Notes: generated by a model not told the origin, from the sequence alone. Shown: positions 10,083 through 18,072, numbered from the stretch's first letter. The stretch is 64,000 bases of DNA from Arthrobacter frigidicola (GCA_003602285.1 QZVU01000004.1:124001-188000), one strand, 5' to 3'. Numbers and translations are program-made.

Positions 10083-10182
10083 GTCCCGGGCGGAGCGGTC
10101 TTGCCGGGCCAACGAAATTCCAGCGCTCGCAGAGCTCGCTTGGAATATTGAAGGCCCTACACAAGACCGCTCCGCCCGGGAC
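10083..10182. repeat. 100 bp long inverted repeat between grpE and dnaJ
   Basis: Positions 10083-10103 and 10162-10182 are perfect 21 bp inverted copies, beginning GTCCCGGGCGG and ending CCGCCCGGGAC. Inside, GGGCC pairs with GGCCC, and ATTCCA-GCG pairs with CGC-TTGGAAT, so nearly the whole 100 bases can fold into one rod-like hairpin with an 11-base loop. It begins eight bases after the grpE stop. It could be an intercistronic terminator/attenuator, an RNA-processing site or a MITE-like insertion. There is no U-tract after the stem. Confidence 0.8.
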
Positions 10183-10238
10183 GATCCATACCCGGTACAT
10201 ATCAGGTTTCAAGAAGAAGCAGTGAAAGGAGACTCCAA

Positions 10239-11216
10239 TTGGCTAGTCAGGATTGGGTCGATAAGGATTTTTACAAGATCCTCGGTGTCTCCAAGGACGC
10301 AACGGACGCCGACATCAAAAAGGCGTACCGCAAGCTCGCCCGCAAGCACCACCCTGACCAGAACCAGGGCGACGCCGGGTCCGAACGCATGTTCAAGGAC
10401 GTCTCCGAGGCCTACTCCGTCCTGTCCGACTCCGAGCAGCGCCAGCAGTACGACGCCATCCGCGCCATGGGCGGCGGCGCCCGCTTCACCGCCGCCGGCG
10501 CCGGGGCGCCGGGCGGCAGCGCCGGCTTCGAAGACATCTTCGGGAACCTCTTCGGACAGAGCGCCGGGCCCCGCACCCGCGGCGGCAACAGCTACGGCAA
10601 CCTCCCGCCCGAGTTCGCCGACCTCTTCGGCGGCGGCGGAGGGTTCGGCGGCGGCTTCGACGCGCCCCCGCGCAAGGGCGCCGACCGCACCGCCAGCACC
10701 ACGATCTCCTTCGCCGGCTCCATCAAGGGCACCACCATCGGGCTGCGCGAGCCCTCCGGGGAGGTCATCGACGTCCGCATCCCCGCCGGCATCAAGGACG
10801 GCCAGAAGGTGCGGGTGCGCGGGCGCGGCCAGTCGGGGCCGGCGGGCAGCGGCGACCTCATGGTCACCGTGAACGTCAAGGACCACCCGATCTTCCAGCG
10901 CGACGGCGACAACATCAAGGTCCACGTGCCCGTGACCTTCCCCGAGGCTGCACTCGGCGCGCAGATCGAGGTGCCGACCATCACCGGCGAACTGGTCAAG
11001 ATGAAGGTCCCGCCGGGAACGCCCTCGGGCAGGACGCTGAGGCTCAAGGGCCGGGGGGTGTCCACGCCGAAGGTGACCGGGGACCTGCTGGTGACCATCG
11101 ACGTCGTCGTGCCCCAGAACCTCTCCAAGGAGGCCGCCGCCGCGGTCGAGGCGTTCGCCGCCGCGACCGCCGACGCCAACCCCCGCGCCGGCCTGGCGGC
11201 CAAGGCCCGGCTCTAA
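10239..11216 (+). CDS. dnaJ: DnaJ-type co-chaperone without zinc finger
   Basis: A 325-residue J-domain protein with a TTG start at 10239, supported by GAAAGGAG upstream and by the family N-terminus DWVDKDFYKILGV. The J domain (about 5-75) contains the HPD motif (KHHPDQNQ). A Gly/Phe-rich stretch follows (FEDIFGNLF, DLFGGGGGFGGGF), then the C-terminal peptide-binding domains (about 150-310). I see no cysteine in the whole protein, so the CxxCxGxG zinc finger of classical DnaJ is absent and the layout is CbpA-like (class B). It sits in the dnaK operon and should stimulate the DnaK ATPase. Confidence 0.93.
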   Translation: MASQDWVDKDFYKILGVSKDATDADIKKAYRKLARKHHPDQNQGDAGSERMFKDVSEAYSVLSDSEQRQQYDAIRAMGGGARFTAAGAGAPGGSAGFEDIFGNLFGQSAGPRTRGGNSYGNLPPEFADLFGGGGGFGGGFDAPPRKGADRTASTTISFAGSIKGTTIGLREPSGEVIDVRIPAGIKDGQKVRVRGRGQSGPAGSGDLMVTVNVKDHPIFQRDGDNIKVHVPVTFPEAALGAQIEVPTITGELVKMKVPPGTPSGRTLRLKGRGVSTPKVTGDLLVTIDVVVPQNLSKEAAAAVEAFAAATADANPRAGLAAKARL

Positions 11217-11264
11217 CCGCACACCCGTCCGCCCCGCGCGGAACCGGAAGGAGGCAACCGCACG

Positions 11265-11687
11265 ATGGATACCACGATGCCCATCTACGTCATCTCGGTC
11301 GCCGCCGAGCTGGCCGACATGCACCCGCAGACGCTGCGCCAGTACGACCGGCTCGGGCTCGTCACGCCGAGCCGGGCGCCCGGGCGCGCCCGGCGGTACT
11401 CCCAGAAGGACGTCAGCACCCTCCGCGCGATCCAGCGGCTGTCCCAGGAAGGGGTTTCCCTCGAAGGGATCCGCCGCATCCTCGAACTCGAGAACCAGGT
11501 GTCGGCGCTGCAGCAGCGGGTCCGGGAACTGAACTCCGAACTGGCGCAGCGCCGCGGCCAGCCCGATCCCAGCCGGGTGTTCGCCGCCGGGCTGGCCGGC
11601 GACGTCGTCACCCTGGCCCGGGGCCAGCGCCCGCGGGCCCGCAGCCAGGCCGTCATGGTCTGGCGCCCGGACACCGCCGGCAACTGA
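11265..11687 (+). CDS. hspR: Heat-shock repressor HspR
   Basis: A 140-residue MerR-type regulator. It starts with an IYVISVAAELADMHPQTLRQYDRLGLV helix-turn-helix, then the RRYSQKDVSTLRAIQRLSQEGVS wing and a coiled-coil stretch (LELENQVSALQQRVRELNSEL). This matches HspR, which binds HAIR sequences and uses DnaK as co-repressor. GGAAGGAGG lies before ATG 11265. It is the last gene of the dnaK operon. Three HAIR sites are visible in this window, two before dnaK and one before clpB, which define the local regulon. Confidence 0.97.
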   Translation: MDTTMPIYVISVAAELADMHPQTLRQYDRLGLVTPSRAPGRARRYSQKDVSTLRAIQRLSQEGVSLEGIRRILELENQVSALQQRVRELNSELAQRRGQPDPSRVFAAGLAGDVVTLARGQRPRARSQAVMVWRPDTAGN

Positions 11688-11761
11688 GCAGGCGGCACGG
11701 CCCGGTGGATTCCCGCAGCCAAAATCTGGAAATCGCCGCACCCGCAGGGCACACTAGAGGC

Positions 11762-11803
11762 ATGCTCCGCTCCCGCTTCCGCTCCCCGAGGACCCTATAC
11801 TGA
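11762..11803 (+). CDS. Possible 13-residue leader peptide
   Basis: A short frame, MLRSRFRSPRTLY, ends in a TGA that overlaps by one base the ATG of the membrane-protein gene at 11803 (TGATG). It is very basic. CTAGAGG lies just before its ATG. It may be a translational-coupling leader or may be chance; GAGG inside it can also serve as the ribosome site of the following gene. Confidence 0.25.
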   Translation: MLRSRFRSPRTLY

Positions 11804-12366
11804 TGGACGCATTTCTTCAGCTGCTGATGGTGTTCGGCATCATCCTGCTCCTCATGGGCCTGACCTCCACCGCGCTGCTCTGGCTGGCCGTGCGGCGGAT
11901 CCGGCGCTCAGGACTCATGCGGCGCGCGGCCGACAACGGCGTCCTGACCCTTCACTCCCTCGCCATGGACCGGACCGTGCGGGAGCCGGCCCGGCTGGCC
12001 CTGGAGCTCCGCCGCTCCAACCAGGCCAACCGGCGGGCCCTCACCGAGGCCGTGCAGCGAGGCTGGCCGGTGGGCAACCTGCCCGCCGCCGCCGAAGAGC
12101 TCGAGCGGGCCGCGGCCTCCGTCGGAGACCACCTGCGCATGGCCGACCGGGAGCCGAACCGGGCCCTGAAGCGGGAACTGACGGCGGACCTCGCCCGCCA
12201 TGTGCGCTCCCTCGAGGGCCTCTCGGTTGACCTCCGGCGCTGCCTGCTGCGGGGTTCAGGCTCCATGGACCGGCTCGAGCTGGAACGCAGCGGCGCCCGG
12301 CTGACCATGGAGATCAGCGCCATGCATTCGTGGCTCACCGCCTACGGGGTCCGGAGGGCGTCATGA
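11803..12366 (+). CDS. Single-pass membrane protein of unknown function next to a PspA-like gene
   Basis: A 187-residue protein I do not recognise. Residues 4-30 form one strong membrane helix (LLMVFGIILLLMGLTSTALLWLAV), followed by basic RRIRRSGLMRR (inside-positive) and a long charged helical cytosolic part rich in Leu, Arg and Glu. It lies between hspR and a PspA/IM30-like gene (next start 41 bases downstream), so it may anchor or regulate that protein at the membrane, as the small membrane partners of actinobacterial Psp systems do. That link is inference from position and topology only. Confidence 0.65.
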   Translation: MDAFLQLLMVFGIILLLMGLTSTALLWLAVRRIRRSGLMRRAADNGVLTLHSLAMDRTVREPARLALELRRSNQANRRALTEAVQRGWPVGNLPAAAEELERAAASVGDHLRMADREPNRALKRELTADLARHVRSLEGLSVDLRRCLLRGSGSMDRLELERSGARLTMEISAMHSWLTAYGVRRAS

Positions 12367-12406
12367 CGGCGCCGCTCCGCCGCTCCTAGGCTCCGGCAGG
12401 GCAGTA

Positions 12407-13105
12407 ATGTCCCTTTCCCGGCGCATCTCGCGGATCATCCGCGCCAACAAGGCCGCTGCCCAGCCCGTCGAGGACCCGCGGGTGACCGCCGCCAACGCAC
12501 AGCGGGCGCAGCACGCGGCCCTGGACCAGGCGCGCCGGGGAGCCGCCGATGTCGCCGCACACCGGCGCCGCCTCGAAATTCTGGCCGGTGAGGCTGCCGC
12601 GCGCGTGCGCCACTTCGAGGCGCACGCCGCCGCCGCGGTCGCCCGCGGCGATGACAACGCCGCCCGGGAGGCCCTGCGCGCCCAGCTGGGCGCCGCAAAG
12701 CACCTGCAGACCCTCAGCGGGCAGCTCCAGGAGATCGATGCGCAGGCCCGGCGGCTCGCCGCCGACGTCGCACGGCTCGAGGAACGGATGTCCGACAGCT
12801 GGCTCCGGCACCAGGCCCTGCTCGCCCAGCAGGCCGCGGCCGAGGCGTCGATGCGGGCCCAGGAGGCGCTGCGCTCCTCGGCGGGCCCGATCGGGGGAGG
12901 GGAGCTCGCCGCCCGCGAAGCCGAGCGGGAGGTGCGCCGCCTGCAGGCACTCGCCGCCGCCCGTGAAGAACTGGCCTGGTCGGATCCGTCGTCGCAGCGG
13001 GTCCAGGAGGCGTTCGAGGAGCTCGAAGCCGACTCCGCCGCGCGACTTGAGCTGGCCCGCCTGAAGGAACAGCGGGCTAGAGGCTCTCGTCCCGGGCCGC
13101 AGTAA
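12407..13105 (+). CDS. PspA/IM30-like coiled-coil protein
   Basis: A 232-residue, almost entirely helical protein. The N-terminus MSLSRRISRIIRANKAAA is an amphipathic helix like that of PspA/IM30/Vipp1 proteins, and the rest has heptad-like Ala, Glu, Arg and Gln patterns (AARVRHFEAHAAAAVARGD, REALRAQLGAAK, EEAFEELE type segments). Such proteins bind stressed membranes. A membrane protein precedes it in the same direction. Its 3' end overlaps the 3' end of the convergent DUF4287 gene by about 29 bases. Sequence is divergent from textbook PspA, so the family call is moderate. Confidence 0.65.
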   Translation: MSLSRRISRIIRANKAAAQPVEDPRVTAANAQRAQHAALDQARRGAADVAAHRRRLEILAGEAAARVRHFEAHAAAAVARGDDNAAREALRAQLGAAKHLQTLSGQLQEIDAQARRLAADVARLEERMSDSWLRHQALLAQQAAAEASMRAQEALRSSAGPIGGGELAAREAEREVRRLQALAAAREELAWSDPSSQRVQEAFEELEADSAARLELARLKEQRARGSRPGPQ

Positions 13106-13646
13106 GGGCCTGCAGCACCGCGTCATCAATATCGTCAACTGTCTTCAGGCGGATCCGCCAGCGGAACGGATCGTCCTTCGCCGCCCGCGCCGGCTCGGCG
13201 CGCGGATCGTTCGGGCGGGCGAAGCGCAGGAACACGTCGACGGCGGACTTCGTCGCCGGGGTGACCTGCGCGAACTTCCGGCGCTCCGTCTGCAGTGAGA
13301 TGTAGGTCTTGCGCATCTGTACCTCGACGCCGTCGGCTTCGAGCGCCCAGGCGAGGAGCCGGTCCCCGATGGGGCGCAGCGACTGCCGGTCCGCGTACTG
13401 GCCCTCGTACAGTTCGTCCACGGAACTCATAATGAAATCCGGGTAGCCGAACATCGCCCAGTCCACGCTCATCAGGCTGTAGCCGGTCACCCCTTGGGGT
13501 TTCAGCCAGGCCGCCAGCGCCGCCCGGGAGTCGACGCCGGCGCCGCGGGCGGCCTCCACCCACTCCTCGACGCTGCGGCCCGTGGTGCGCTGGAGCCGTT
13601 CGGCATTCGTGTCGGCCATCGCCTGCCAGGTCTTAATCTCGCCCAT
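13077..13646 (-). CDS. DUF4287/DUF5655 domain protein
   Basis: A 189-residue protein. The N-terminal half (MADTNAERLQRTTGRSVEEW and then GVTGYSLMSVDWAMFGYPDF) matches the small DUF4287 domain, and the C-terminal half (LRPIGDRLLAWALE, MRKTYISLQT, FAQVTPATKSAVDVFLRF) matches DUF5655, which is related to predicted transport or nucleic-acid-associated domains of unknown role. I chose ATG at 13646 because conservation begins there; longer in-frame starts enter the divergent gene. It is convergent with, and slightly overlaps, the PspA-like gene. Confidence 0.8.
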   Translation of the reverse strand: MGEIKTWQAMADTNAERLQRTTGRSVEEWVEAARGAGVDSRAALAAWLKPQGVTGYSLMSVDWAMFGYPDFIMSSVDELYEGQYADRQSLRPIGDRLLAWALEADGVEVQMRKTYISLQTERRKFAQVTPATKSAVDVFLRFARPNDPRAEPARAAKDDPFRWRIRLKTVDDIDDAVLQALTAARDESL

Positions 13647-13684
13647 TGCTCCAGCGTAGCCGGACCGCCCTCCCGCCTGCGTTG

Positions 13685-13698
13685 GTACACTCGCCGCA
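13685..13698 (+). promoter_or_regulatory. Promoter of a probably leaderless SDR gene
   Basis: TACACT (13685-13690), a good -10 hexamer, ends seven bases before the ATG at 13698. Transcription would begin at or next to the start codon, and no ribosome site is visible. A weak GGACC lies about 17 bases upstream. Confidence 0.5.
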
Positions 13699-14378
13699 TG
13701 GAGCTGAACGGATCCCACTTCCTTGTCGTCGGTGCCACTGGAGTGCTGGGATCCGCGCTCGCGCGCGGCCTTGCCGCCCGGGGCGCCCTGCTGACCCTGA
13801 GTGGACGGTCGGAGGCCAAACTGGCCGCCCTGGCCGGCGAGCTGGGCGGTGCCGCCGCCGGCACCGTCGCGGCCGACCTCGGCCGGCTCAGCGCACCCTC
13901 GGACATCGCGGCGGCCGCCTACGGCCGGGAGCTGAACGGCGTCATCTTCGCCGCCGGCGTCGTCGCCTTCGGGCCGGCCGCGGAGGTCGACGACGACACC
14001 CTGGATGAGCTGATGCTGGTGAACCTGCTTGGGTACATGCGCCTGATGCGCGAGCTGGCGCCGCGGCTGGCCGAAGATTCCGTCGTCGTCCAGCTCAGCG
14101 CCGTCGTCGCCGAGCGGCCCACCGCGGGCATGGCCGCCTACTCCGCCACCAAAGCGGCTCTGAGCGCCTACGGCAAGGCACTCAACCTCGAACTGCGCCG
14201 CCAGGGATCCCGGGTCCTGGACGTGCGCCCCCCGCACACGGAGACCGGCCTGACCGAACGGACCCTCGCGGGCACCGCCCCGCGGCTGCCGCAGGGCAAG
14301 GACCCGCAGGCCGTAGCCTCGCGCATCATCGCCGCGCTGGTGGAGGGCGAAAAGGACCTGGCCTCCTCGGCGTTCTGA
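13698..14378 (+). CDS. Short-chain dehydrogenase/reductase
   Basis: A 226-residue SDR oxidoreductase. It shows the NAD(P)-binding turn VGATGVLGSAL (a variant of TGxxxGxG), the structural IFAAGV motif near 82, and the catalytic Tyr and Lys of YSATK with an upstream serine in VVQLSAVVAE. After the catalytic helix, VRPPHTETGL matches the PG-like loop. Arg in LTLSGRSEAKL after beta-2 suggests NADP(H). It seems leaderless. Its substrate is unknown and neighbours give no hint. Confidence 0.88.
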   Translation: MELNGSHFLVVGATGVLGSALARGLAARGALLTLSGRSEAKLAALAGELGGAAAGTVAADLGRLSAPSDIAAAAYGRELNGVIFAAGVVAFGPAAEVDDDTLDELMLVNLLGYMRLMRELAPRLAEDSVVVQLSAVVAERPTAGMAAYSATKAALSAYGKALNLELRRQGSRVLDVRPPHTETGLTERTLAGTAPRLPQGKDPQAVASRIIAALVEGEKDLASSAF

Positions 14379-14405
14379 AACGGCAGTTTCGGAGGCCGCC
14401 CACGC

Positions 14406-14522
14406 TCAGGTATCACGGGGTGCCAGTTGCGGCAGGTGCACGGCGTCGTGGTCGTAGGCCCGGTTCTCATGGTCGTCAGCGAAGGGGGCCGCCGGGTCCA
14501 CCTCGTTGGGCCGGCCACCGGC
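14406..14522 (-). other. In-frame open stretch behind the F420-reductase-like gene
   Basis: Directly after the TGA of the upstream gene, the same frame stays open for 38 codons with strongly G/C-ending codons, reading for example NEVDPAAPFADDHENRAYDH and ending LPQLAPRDT before a stop at 14406. A GTG inside it could start a 31-residue peptide. It may be a small separate gene, a decayed C-terminal extension or a stop-codon readthrough product. No function can be proposed. Confidence 0.35.
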
Positions 14523-15131
14523 TCACGCCACGACCTTGATGTTGACGGACCGGGTGTTCAGGGACGACATCAGGTTGACCGCCAGGAAGAAGTAATGCTC
14601 GGCATTGCGGGCGGTCGAGATGTCGCCGAGGTCGAGCTGGTTCTCCCTGCTCCAGCCGAGGTCCGAGAGGAGTCCGGCGACCGTCTCCTTCGCCGCTTCG
14701 TCGTTGCCGGACAGGAACACAGTGCTCTCCGCGGCCCGCGATTCGGCTCCGGTCATGGCCGCGACCGACATGGTGTTCAGGGTCTTCACCACCCGGGTGT
14801 CGGGGAACTGGGCCTGGAGCGCGGCGCCCAGGCTGGCGTTGGGGTAGGCGAGGTCGAACGCCGGGGTCAGGGCGTTGCCGACATCGATCAGGAGTTTCCC
14901 CGCGAGGGAGTCGCTGAACGGCCCGAGGATGTCCTGGGCCGCATTGCCGGGAAGGGCCGAGACGACGACGTCGGCGGAGGCAATCGCCTCCTGCATCCCC
15001 ACCACCTTCGGGGCGAATCCATCCTTTCCCGCGGGGTCGCGGGCGCCCAGGACGACGTCGTGGCCCGCCGCGAGCAGACCGTCGGCGAGGGCGGTGCCGA
15101 CGTTTCCTGTTCCAAGGACGGCAATTTTCAT
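14523..15131 (-). CDS. F420H2:NADP reductase-like oxidoreductase
   Basis: A 202-residue Rossmann protein: KIAVLGTGNVGTALADGL at the N-terminus binds a dinucleotide, VVLGARDP follows beta-2, and ADVVVSALPGNAAQDIL and GKLLIDVGNALTP are typical of the F420-dependent NADP oxidoreductase/NADP_F420-oxidored (pfam03807) group. AGGAGAACCC sits directly before ATG 15131. Length is that of the family. Whether it really uses F420 cannot be read from sequence, since the family also contains plain NAD(P) enzymes. Confidence 0.8.
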   Translation of the reverse strand: MKIAVLGTGNVGTALADGLLAAGHDVVLGARDPAGKDGFAPKVVGMQEAIASADVVVSALPGNAAQDILGPFSDSLAGKLLIDVGNALTPAFDLAYPNASLGAALQAQFPDTRVVKTLNTMSVAAMTGAESRAAESTVFLSGNDEAAKETVAGLLSDLGWSRENQLDLGDISTARNAEHYFFLAVNLMSSLNTRSVNIKVVA

Positions 15132-15397
15132 GGGTTCTCCTAGTCCGGAGGAATCGGGGGACGGCCGGGACGGGATCGGGAGCGTCTGCGCCAGCAGGAG
15201 CTGAAGGGCTGACCTGAATTTATGTTCCATGCCCGGCTCGGTAAAGGATGCGCGGATCATTACGCGCGGAAGACCCCGCCGCGGTCGGGGCGCGCCCCGG
15301 GGTATGGCCCCGGCGGCGGCACGGGTGTAGAACTAGACGCGCCGGGGATTCACTGCGCACACTCGGCGCCGGCAGCGCCCGGCGGGAAGGAACTGCA

Positions 15398-15745
15398 ATG
15401 AGCGATGTCCACGGGATCGTTCCCACGGCGGGGCCCTCGGGCGCCGGCTGCGTCGAGTGCCTCGACAGTCAGGGGTGGTGGCTGCACCTGCGGCGGTGCG
15501 CCCAGTGCGGGCACATCGGGTGCTGCGACTCCTCGCCGAGCCAGCATGCGAGCCGGCATGCGTCGGAGTCCGGCCATCCCATCATCGCCTCCTTCGAGCC
15601 GGGGGAGGACTGGTTCTGGAACTATGAGACCGGTTCCTACACGAAGGGCATGAAGCTTGCGCCGCCCCTGCACCGCCCGTTGAAACAGAGCTCGCCGGGG
15701 CCGGCAGGGGCCGTTCCCCGCGACTGGGTCACGAAGCTGCACTGA
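15398..15745 (+). CDS. UBP-type zinc finger protein
   Basis: A 115-residue small protein with the zinc-ligand pattern of the ZnF-UBP fold: CVEC, CAQCGHIGCC and several histidines (QHASRHASESGHP), then the conserved WFWNYE segment. In eukaryotes this fold binds the ubiquitin tail; bacteria lack ubiquitin, and the bacterial role is unknown. GGGAAGGAAC precedes the ATG. The stop codon lies inside the first unit of a 13 bp tandem repeat that continues beyond the gene. Confidence 0.88.
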   Translation: MSDVHGIVPTAGPSGAGCVECLDSQGWWLHLRRCAQCGHIGCCDSSPSQHASRHASESGHPIIASFEPGEDWFWNYETGSYTKGMKLAPPLHRPLKQSSPGPAGAVPRDWVTKLH

Positions 15746-15813
15746 ACCGCTGCACTGAACCGCTGCGCTGAACCGCTGCGCTGAACCGCTGCACTAAACC
15801 GCTGCACTAAATC
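15736..15813. repeat. Six tandem copies of a 13 bp unit overlapping a stop codon
   Basis: The unit GCTGCACTGAACC occurs six times in a row, two copies with A to G and two with TAAA variants (GCTGCACTAAACC). The first copy contains the last two codons and stop of the zinc-finger gene, so the array looks like slippage expansion of the gene's 3' end. Because 13 is not a multiple of 3, copies rotate frame. Confidence 0.9.
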
Positions 15814-15857
15814 GCTCCGGGGAAGCGCCCCGGGCTGTGCCCGGGCTCCTCCCGGAC

Positions 15858-16784
15858 CTACCCGGTGGGCCGGTCCGTGCGGCGGTAGGTGAGGTCGAAG
15901 ACCATGCGCCCGGCCTCCAGCGCCTTGTTCTCGAAGCTGGTCAGCGGGCGGCCCTCGAACCGCGGAGCCCAGCCGCCCAGGGTGTCGGTGCCCTCGTTGA
16001 TTCCGGTATTGCCGGTGCTAACGGGGTCCTTGCCTTCACGGACCGGGGCGCCGCCGACCACCGATTCCACCCCGCTTTCCCACACCTGGGTGAGGGGGCT
16101 CAACTCTCCGGTGCGCTCGCCGGCGTGGAGGTTGGCGAACATCGGTGAGGCGTTGAGGACCGAGCGCATCTGTACGGCGTAGTCGGACCAGTCGGTGGCC
16201 AGCCGGAACAGTCCGCCCGGTTCAAGCACCCGGGCGGCGAGCTCGACGAAGCTTTCCTTCACCAGGCGCCGCTTCCGGTGGCGCACCTTGTGCCAGGGGT
16301 CCGGGAAGTAGACCCAGAGCTCGCTGAGCGAGGCCGGCCCGAGCATTCCCGCCAGAGCCTCGGGGGCGTTGACCTGGGCCACGCGGACGTTGGACAGGCC
16401 CTTCTGGCTGATCCGCAGCATCGTCTGGGCCAGCCCGGGGCGGTACACCTCGAGGGCCAGGAAGTTGCGGTCGGGGTCCAGCTCGGCGGCATGGGTGATC
16501 GCCTCGCCGAGCCCGGAGCCGACCTCCACTACGAGCGGGGCGTGCCGGCCGAAGGCCGCGGCGGCGTCGAACCGGTAGTCCGGGTCCACCGACGTGTCGG
16601 CGGACACGCGCGGGACGTCGATCAGGTAGTCCCCGGCGAGCTCGCTCCACGCCTCGCGCCGGCGGCCCTGGAGCCGGGACCCGCGTCGGACGAAGGATAC
16701 GGGGTGGCCGCGGGGCGGTGCGGGAGCGTCGGGTGTTTCGGGATCTGCCGGGGTGGTTGCCGGGGTGTTGGGCTCGGTGCTCAT
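15858..16784 (-). CDS. trmB: tRNA (guanine-N7)-methyltransferase TrmB
   Basis: A 308-residue protein that methylates G46 of tRNAs with SAM. Visible marks are PLVVEVGSGLGEAI (SAM site), FLALEVYRPGL, NVRVAQVNAPEAL and the TrmB signature VYFPDPWHKVRHRKRRLV. An N-terminal Pro/Ala-rich extension of about 45 residues and an insertion around residues 245-275 make it longer than the E. coli enzyme. I chose ATG 16784 (MSTEPNTP) with AGGG upstream. It lies 49 bases downstream of the M20 hydrolase gene in the same direction. Confidence 0.95.
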   Translation of the reverse strand: MSTEPNTPATTPADPETPDAPAPPRGHPVSFVRRGSRLQGRRREAWSELAGDYLIDVPRVSADTSVDPDYRFDAAAAFGRHAPLVVEVGSGLGEAITHAAELDPDRNFLALEVYRPGLAQTMLRISQKGLSNVRVAQVNAPEALAGMLGPASLSELWVYFPDPWHKVRHRKRRLVKESFVELAARVLEPGGLFRLATDWSDYAVQMRSVLNASPMFANLHAGERTGELSPLTQVWESGVESVVGGAPVREGKDPVSTGNTGINEGTDTLGGWAPRFEGRPLTSFENKALEAGRMVFDLTYRRTDRPTG

Positions 16785-16833
16785 CACCCTCAAGGCTACC
16801 GTCCGGTGTACCCGGCGCGGGGCCGCCGGGCCC

Positions 16834-18072
16834 TCAGCCGATGCCCGCCGCGGCAAGGGATCCCAGCCGGGACAGCGCCAGCTGGGCGTACAGGGCGGCG
16901 CCGTCGGCCAGGACGTTGTCGTCGAACACAGCCAGGGGCGAGTGGTTGAACGGTGCCGACCGCGGGTCGGCGCCCGGGGGAGTGGCGGCGAGGAAGACGA
17001 AGCTGCCCGGGACCGCCTCCAGGATGCGCGAGAAGTCCTCCGAACCGCTCAGGGGCTGCTGCATCTCCGTGTACCGGCCGGGGCCGAAGAGCGCGTCAAC
17101 CTGTTCCTGCGCATGGAGTGTCTCCGAGAAATTCGTCACCGTCAGCGGGTACTCGGTCTGGTAGTCGACGTCGGCCTCCAGCCCGTGCGCCTCGGCGATG
17201 CCGCGCACCAGACGCGGGGCGATCGCGGCCATTTTTTCCCGGTTCTCCGCCGAGAAGGTCCGCACGGTGGCCTCGATGCGGGCGGTGTCGGGAATGATGT
17301 TCCGCTTCGTGCCTGCCCGAAGCACGCCCACGGAGATGACCACCGGGTCGAACATGTTGAACTGCCGGGTCACCATTACCTGCAGCTGCGTGACGATTTC
17401 AGCGGCCACGGTGACCGGGTCCTTCGCGGTGTGCGGGGCCGAGCCGTGGCCGCCGGCGCCGCGGACCGTCACCATAAGCCCATCCGAAGCCGACATCAGC
17501 GTGCCGCCCCTGCTGGCGAAGATGCCGTTGGGCAGCAGCGAGGAGGTCACATGGAGCCCGTAGGCCGCGTCGGGCAGCCGGCCGGAGGCCTCCAGGATGC
17601 CTTCGCGGATCATCACCGCCGCGCCGTCGTACCCCTCCTCACCGGGCTGGAACATGAGCACGACGTCGCCGGCCAGCTCATCCCGGTGCTCGGCGAGCAG
17701 GCCGGCGGCGCCCGCGAGCATCGAGGTGTGCAGGTCGTGCCCGCAGGCGTGCATCACGCCGTCGATGGTGGAGGAGAACTGCTCTCCGGTGCGTTCCTGC
17801 ACCGGGAGGGCGTCCATGTCCCCGCGCAGCAGCACCGTGGGCCGGCGGCCGGCCGAGGCGGCGGTGCCGCGCAGCACGGCGGTGACGGAGGTGGTCTCCG
17901 TGCCCAGGGTCACCTCGTACGGCAGGCCCTCAAGGGCTTCGAGGACCTTCTCCTGGGTCCGCGGCAGGGTCAGCCCGATCTCGGGTTCCCGGTGCAGGCG
18001 GTGCCGCAGATCGGTCAGGCCGCCGTGGAGCTGGCGTGCCTCCTCGAGCAGGCTGGCGGGGGTGGCGGTCAT
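16834..18072 (-). CDS. M20D family amidohydrolase (carboxypeptidase-like)
   Basis: A 412-residue metallohydrolase of the M20D group (hippurate hydrolase/N-acyl-amino-acid amidohydrolase). Metal-binding marks are LLRGDMDALPV, HACGHDLHTSM, QPGEEGYDGA and YGLHVTSS; a dimerisation insertion with RGAGGHGSAPHTAKDPV follows, and GSEDFS near the end completes the site. GGGAGGACCC precedes the ATG at 18072. These enzymes remove acyl groups from amino acids or related amides; the exact substrate is not predictable. trmB follows in the same direction. Confidence 0.92.
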   Translation of the reverse strand: MTATPASLLEEARQLHGGLTDLRHRLHREPEIGLTLPRTQEKVLEALEGLPYEVTLGTETTSVTAVLRGTAASAGRRPTVLLRGDMDALPVQERTGEQFSSTIDGVMHACGHDLHTSMLAGAAGLLAEHRDELAGDVVLMFQPGEEGYDGAAVMIREGILEASGRLPDAAYGLHVTSSLLPNGIFASRGGTLMSASDGLMVTVRGAGGHGSAPHTAKDPVTVAAEIVTQLQVMVTRQFNMFDPVVISVGVLRAGTKRNIIPDTARIEATVRTFSAENREKMAAIAPRLVRGIAEAHGLEADVDYQTEYPLTVTNFSETLHAQEQVDALFGPGRYTEMQQPLSGSEDFSRILEAVPGSFVFLAATPPGADPRSAPFNHSPLAVFDDNVLADGAALYAQLALSRLGSLAAAGIG

